From positions 141,858,223 through 141,922,222 of the forward strand of contig OW799233.1 in NCBI GenBank assembly GCA_941918925.1: 64,000 bases of DNA, read 5' to 3'. The notes under the pieces were generated by a model. It did no database searches. It saw nothing but the letters and a program-made list of their open reading frames with translations, and had not been told where the DNA came from. Every line of letters begins with the position of its first letter. Position 1 is the first letter of the stretch. The position numbers and the translations under genes were made by a program. This DNA is from Phyto melanocephala. Lineage: Eukaryota > Arthropoda > Insecta > Diptera > Rhinophoridae. Of this stretch, positions 58,481 to 64,000 are shown piece by piece.

Positions 58481-59303
58481 ATAGTTGGCAAAATAGTACT
58501 TTAAAGAAATATAAATATTATTTTTAACACCTTAATTAGTTGATTTTTTTAAGATATGTTTTAGTAAAAATTGTTTTTGTTTTTTTCAAAAATAAGATTA
58601 TATGGACTCTCCCTTTACAAAATTTTTATTTGCTTGAAGTTTTAATGCTAGTATAAGGTACGAAGTTTTCAATTCACTATATTTCACGGAAATATGGTTG
58701 CGTAAAATAATATAGAAATATTCAAAAACTGTACGGATATGCAAAAAATGACAGAACGTTAATAATTCCATGACAAAGCAATTGTCAGATCAATGGTACA
58801 AAAAAGAAAACAAATACAGATTAACTCGTCCCTAAATTAAGAACAAAAATAAGAAAACAACCGGCAATTTGTTTTTGTATAAAACGCCAAACTGTGACCA
58901 CATATTTAAATTTTTCCTCAACGTATGTCAGAGATGGAAATTTAATGTTTTTTGCGTTTAAATTTTTTTATGAGTATTTAATTAAATTGTAAAAAAAAAA
59001 TTTTTTCTACTAAAATTTCTAAAAATTTATATATATTTATGTGCCAATTCTGGTTACTGCGTTACTTTTAAATATCATATAGTATTAATTCAAGTATAAT
59101 TGAATTAACATTTCCATCTCTCTATTGTTTATATTTTTTCTTCGGTCGAATCATTCTATCGTAATCTTGTTGCAAACATGACTATACTGTCTATGATTTT
59201 TTTCATACCCTACACGAAAACACTCTTTGCAAAAACATGTTTTTAAATATTTTGTTTTGTTACACACATATGTTTTGCGCTTGTGTTAGTAGCAACTTTA
59301 AAA
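58481..59303. other. AT-rich spacer
   Basis: No feature recognised. Confidence 0.35.
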
Positions 59304-60055
59304 TCCATATATATAAAAGTGAAACTCTGTCTGTATGTGTGAGTGTGTTAGCTATAGACTCCGAAACCCTAAAGCCGATCGGACTCAAACTGTGGCAAGT
59401 TGTTCTACACATTCCAGGGAGTGTTTGTGGGTGGTAAAAAGTGGGCGGGGCTATGCCCATAAAAAAGGTATAATTTTGAGGTACTTGCACAGGATCAATT
59501 TTTCTGAAACTTTGCACACATATTGAGCTGTCATGACTATACAGTTTCGTGATTAGAAAAGTGGGCAGTGCCACGCCCACAAAAAATTATAATTTTTTGC
59601 TTATTGCACTTAAGCGATGTTTCTGAAACTTTTCACACATTTTGAGCAGTCATGACTATAAAATTTCGTATTAGAAAAGTTGTCAGTGCCAAAGTAAGTT
59701 ATATTTTTAGCTATTTTCACGCATTCCAATGGTTCCCACCGATTTGCCTTTCAACTTTTAGCGACTACAGTTTCCAGTTCGTCTTGCCTTCGCTATTACC
59801 ATCATCTGCGTGTTGCAGGATTGAATTTGGAAAATCCATGCTTTTTATGTGGCCAGCTATAGGTCGCATACTCCAGAGTTGGAACACCAAAAAAATTTGT
59901 TAATTTTTACAGCAAATGGAAAAACCAAAAATATTGTATACCCACTTGCATTACAATACAAATCAATTAAATATTATTTTTAATATATTCAATTAAAACT
60001 CAGAAAGCATTTTTATTCATTAAGAGGCGTAGTAACGCTCGCCGGGCTTGGCTAG
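59304..60055 (+). mobile_element. Non-autonomous Helitron, relative of 29020-30010
   Basis: It starts TCCATATATATAAAAGTGAA after A (59303). It ends with the hairpin GCGTagtaACGC, then TCGCCGGGCTTGGCTAG at 60055, before T (60056). The leader CTATAGACTCCGAAACCCTA and the GAAACTTTGCACACATATTG..AGTGCCACGCCCAC units match the first Helitron, but only about three units are present. A stretch at 59696-59950 has no counterpart there. Confidence 0.85.
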
Positions 60056-60116
60056 TACTAAAGAAGATTGAGATTGTGTACATCTGCAGCAGAAGTTCTT
60101 TTAAATTGTATATTTT

Positions 60117-60882
60117 TATACCCTTCACACAGTGAAAAAGGGTATATATAGGTTTGTCATTCCGTGTGAAATTTCTACAATTTTCATTTCCGACCCCATA
60201 AAGTATATATTTTCTGAAAGCTTATGAATAGGGGAGTCGATTAAGCCCTGTCAGTCTGTCCGTCTGACCGTCTGTCCGTGTGTATGTTGAAATCAACTTT
60301 TTGAAGCCCCCCGACATAGGTTGGACCCGGGTAAGGTATTAAAATATCAGAAATATTCGGGAGTAGATCGGTATTGAAAATCAGAAACATCGGTACATAA
60401 ACAACTAAGATATGAGCAAAAACCCACGACCACCTCGATTTTTTTTTCACAAAAACAACATTACAACAACAACATACATACATACAAACGTGTATACTGG
60501 TTAGAGAAAACGTGGCATCGAATCCCAACTGAGCCAAAAAAAATTTTTTTTTAATTTTTTTAAATATTTTTTTTTTTTATTTTTTTTTTATTTTTTATTT
60601 AATATATTATTTATATTTTTATTATTTTTTTTTTAAGTTTTTTTATTTTTTTTTTTATTTTTTGTTTGTTTTATATATGTATATTATATATATAATAATT
60701 TTTTTTTTTAATTTTTTTTTAAATTTTTTTTTTTAAATTTTTTTTTTTCGTTTTTTTAACATACATACGTGTACGTATTTCATATGGGATGAATGGTGAT
60801 ACAAGCAACTGTTATTGCATGACTACACGTTGTGAAGGGTATATAAGATTCGGCATGGCCGAATATAGCACTCTTACTTGTT
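60117..60882 (+). mobile_element. DINE-1-like element, family 2, intact reference copy
   Basis: The head TTATACCCTTCACACAGTGA..AAAGGGTATATATAGG is at 60117. Then come CCGACCCCATAAAGTATATA, the CTGTCCGTCTGACCGTCTGT run, TGGCATCGAATCCCAACTGA, a long T/A tract with no Helitron, and the tail TTCGGCATGGCCGAATATAG then CACTCTTACTTGTT ending near 60882. Confidence 0.8.
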
Positions 60883-61370
60883 TTTAATTAAAATCGGTTG
60901 TTTAGAGTGAGCGTTAACAGCGTAACAAAAAATTGTTTTGACTATTAATAAGTAATAAATTCTTCCTTAGGATTTGCTTTTGTACATACACTCTCACATG
61001 AAATTGTATACTTCAATTCTTTTTTTTTACAAGTTGAACACAATTAACTGATTCAAAGTTGTCCTAAGTTTTGTATTGTCATATTGTTTTTTATTTTATT
61101 AATTTCAATGTAACAGCTATTTCATCCCTCTGTATCTTGGTATTTTTTAATATTATTTGTTTTTTTATTTTTGTTTTGACTATAAGCACGAATTTAACAA
61201 AAAACAAAAATTTCCTGCTGTTTTTGTATTGTTTGTATTGCCCTGCATTTATCTTTATTAATGTACATACTTTGTAAAATTATACATGCTAATTAAAGGA
61301 ATCTTGCTGTTTTTTTTAACAATAAAAGGTTTTGTTTCTTTTTACTGTTAAGAAAAGAATGAAACTAACG
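60883..61370. other. AT-rich spacer
   Basis: No feature recognised. The 61071-61277 frame is hydrophobic by composition. Confidence 0.35.
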
Positions 61371-62420
61371 TTCAGCAGTTTATACAGGGTCAACCAAATT
61401 TTAATATTGTGTTTTTAATTTAAATAACTGTTTCTTTTATAAATTTTTATTTATTGATTTCAGGTTATATACAAATACAACCTGGAGAATAAATAATGGA
61501 GAGATTCACAACTATACAAAGAACCAGAATAATAGAATTTTATTTTTTAAATCAGCGATTAACTATTTTAACACAAAGAGCAAATCGTCGAAATTTTAAC
61601 GACAAAATGTTGTCCTATGAATCAATGATTCATTGCTTAGTTCATTGTCACCTCCAACATGACACTATAAGAGATTTGCCTCGAACCAGTAACCCACGAT
61701 TAATTCATACTCTGGAAAAGAGAGCAAAGTGTTAACGAAACACCTCAAACATCTACCAGAAGCCGTTCCGTTCGTAAGTCACTACGGCGCATTTGAAAAA
61801 AAGTTTTATTGTTATTTCCATATAAAGTGCAATTGGTGTAAGACGGAATTATCTAAATTTTGCAGTTAAATTAAAAAATTAAATTAACTTTCATTTGAAT
61901 GATTTTTTTGGTAAGCCAAGCTGTAGGTTCTGGGGTTCTAAAATCCTAACACACATTAATTAACAGCAATTGCACAGTGTGGCATTACATCTGTAAGTGA
62001 TGAAACCGTAAATAGAGAGCGGTATTGGTATATAATAGATGATTTTTACGTTCTGTCTGAGATGAGGTTTCAGCAGGATAGAGCCACTGGCCACTCGTTC
62101 CGAAACACAAATACACTTTTAAGTAAAATTTTTGGAGAGAGAATAACTTCCAGAAATTCAGAAATTACCTGGCCATCACGTTCGGCAGATTTGTCAGCTC
62201 CCGAATATTTTATATGAGATTTTTTTCAAGAGTGAGTATATGTGAACAAGTCCGGCGCAATCCTTGAACTCAAGGTCAACTTATTGCAAAAATATAATCG
62301 CTGCAACCAAAAATTTTTGAACATATTATCAAAACACTATTTACTGAGGCCATGATTGCGAGGCTGGAAATGTGGGTCATTTAAGTGGCATTATTTTCCA
62401 TACTTAATGTAAAAAATATC
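61371..62420 (+). pseudogene. Decayed mariner-like transposase, family II, fullest copy
   Basis: After ACAGGGTCAACCAAATTTTA (61385) and the leader CAACCTGGAGAATAAATAAT, the frame from 61497 reads MERFTTIQRTRIIEFYFLNQ with 79 residues before a stop. Later pieces are TPQTSTRSRSVRKSLRRI, ERYWY-like, FQQDRATGHSFRNTN (FQQDGATCH block, carrying a catalytic aspartate), ERITSRNSEITWPSRSADLS then APEYFI, and VYVNKSGAILELKVNLLQKY. This is the full order of an insect mariner-like transposase. Frameshifts and stops make it inactive. Confidence 0.8.
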
Positions 62421-62442
62421 CATTTGAATATTTTATAGTAAA

Positions 62443-62951
62443 CTAGCTATGGGGTGCTTCGCCACCCCAAAATTTAGTATTTAATTCATATGGCAGGTGC
62501 CACGCCCACTATTGTTAATGCACATATTTCTTGCCTAAATATTTATTTGGATGTCAAAGTTGCTCTTGCAAAATTTTACTACTCTAATCGATATCGTTTT
62601 CCAAATATACGAATTTTAGTATTTAATTCATGTGGCCACGCCTACTATTGCAAGTCCGCCCATTTTTTACCCAAATGTTCGTGTGGATGTCAAAGTTTAC
62701 CATACTTAATTTGAAGACTCTAGCTGCATTAACTTTCGTGATATATAATATTTAATACTTATTTTTAATAGGGCGTGGCACCCCGTCCACTTACAATTTC
62801 AAACCAAAGTATAGCCTATAGTTCCTTCCAGTCGTACAGAAAGATTCTGTGAAAATTTCAAGGAAATCCGTTCAGCCGTTTAAACGTCTATAAAGCACAA
62901 ACAAAAATACAAACATACAAACACACATTGATTTTTTTATCCATATATAGA
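62443..62951 (-). mobile_element. Short non-autonomous Helitron, same family as 3017-5433
   Basis: On the minus strand it starts TCTATATATGGATAAAAAAA (62951 down) and ends GGGGTGgcgaagCACCCCATAGCTAG (62443), with a perfect 6-bp stem. It is flanked by A (62442) and T (62952). It holds only one to two of the 142-bp units (GTGCCACGCCCACTATTGTT, ACTCTAATCGATATCGTTTT), so it is a single-unit relative of the long tandem copy. Confidence 0.85.
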
Positions 62952-62967
62952 TAAATATAATTTTTTT

Positions 62968-64000
62968 TATACCCGCCACCAAAAAAATGGTGGGGGTATA
63001 TTCATTTTGTCATTCCGTTTGTAACACATCGAAATATCTATTTTGGACCCCATAAAGTATATATATTCTGAATCGGGGTTTGATTTTATGACGATCTAGC
63101 TATGTCCGTCCGTCTGTCCGTCTGTTGAAAGCACGATAGAGGTCGCACCGAAAAAGCTAGGAGGCTCAAATTTTGCCAGAATCTTTCTTATAGACAAGGG
63201 TTGTTTGGTATTGAAAATGGGCTAAATCGGAATATTAGGAAGAGAGTTATAGCTCGAAAAGCAAGAGTAGGTCGAAAAAACCGTGTCCTTCAAACATCGA
63301 ATAATATGGAATTGTGTCCAAACGCATTAACGTAGGCTCATGAAACTTCGAATGTATATTTCCTGGGTAAAAACAAAATTTTCCCAAGAAAATTATCGAA
63401 ATCTATGTATTAGGAGAGGAGTTATCGATCAAAATGTACGAAAATTTATACCGCACAGTGTATTTTTCGGTATATTTAAAAACAAAAACGTCATAAAAGC
63501 AACAAAATTGGATGTACGACTCTGAAATTTTGCACACTGTGTTTTTTGGTGACACGCTTTTTTGTAACGGAAAATCAATATGCCACGCCCACTTTTACGC
63601 CCACCTCCCATATAACGTTTTACCTAAAATTCATATAATTTCTCTATTAATAAAGATTTTGGAATAATAAAGGGCTATATTGAAACACCTAAGTTGTACT
63701 CATTCACAAAAATAACTTTGACACGCCTACTATAACGCCCACTTTTCACGTTATCTACCGTTAATTAAATTTAAAAGCTCATAAAATCGCCAAAATTAGG
63801 GGTATGATGATCAAATTTGCTACGTATATCCCCCTAGACAATGTCATTGCTGTGCCAGAAAATTAAAATGCCACGCCCACTTTTACGCCTACCTCCCATT
63901 TAACGTCTTACCTAAAATTCATATAATTTCTCTATTAATAAAGATTTTGGAATAATAAAGGACTATATTGAAACACCTAAGTTGTACTCATTAGCAAAAA
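62968..64000 (+). mobile_element. DINE-1-like element, family 1, running off the window
   Basis: The head TATACCCGCCACCAAAAAAA..TGGTGGGGGTATATTC (a CCACC/GGTGG hairpin) is at 62968. Then come GTCATTCCGTTTGTAACACA, GACGATCTAGCTATGTCCGT then CCGTCTGTCCGTCTGTTGAA, and 288-bp units with CCACGCCCACTTTTACGCCC (63581, 63871). It is the opposite strand sense to the copy at 46417-49164 and is cut by the window edge. Confidence 0.8.

Overview
The window is AT-rich, intron-bearing, repeat-crowded DNA from an insect, most likely a cyclorrhaphan fly with an expanded genome (a blowfly or house-fly type calyptrate). The host gene I recognise encodes an AMOP-vWD-Sushi transmembrane protein that I read as the Mesh smooth-septate-junction protein. 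The dispersed repeats look like dipteran DINE-1/Helentron, Helitron, mariner-like and hAT relatives. There is no bacterial or viral gene set.

Host gene. The 3' half of mesh lies on the + strand in five exons (10277-10435, 10550-11294, 11364-11788, 12012-12199, 12322-13226). It encodes about 806 residues: AMOP domain, vWD domain with a GDPH motif, Sushi domain, one transmembrane helix and a long acidic/Ser-Pro-rich tail ending in a PDZ-type motif (STEV). Earlier exons (NIDO, Ig-like region) must lie left of the window or be unrecognised in the first 10 kb. An exon with no ATG at 23134-23312 has the same splice phase as mesh exon 5. It encodes an alternative transmembrane segment and a short tail, so I propose it as an alternative last exon of mesh, 9.9 kb past the first stop codon.

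Region 1-10.2 kb (upstream intron) is a nest: a Jockey-like LINE relic is interrupted by a hAT-like element (8-bp target duplication), which holds a DINE-1-like element, which holds a Helitron. A foldback MITE interrupts the same LINE further on.

Region 13.2-23.1 kb holds the 3'UTR, a DINE-1-like copy split by a hAT-like element with a zinc-finger ORF remnant, mariner-like relics and a MITE. Region 23.3-64 kb has no further gene that I can support. It is a graveyard of repeats: two DINE-1-like families, Helitrons with internal minisatellites, decayed mariner transposases, Harbinger-like elements, foldback MITEs and an unclassified inverted repeat pair. Several insertions can be dated relative to each other because the empty site can be read from another copy or from an interrupted reading frame.

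Family names for transposons rest on terminal sequences, target-site duplications and short protein motifs read by eye. No search was run.
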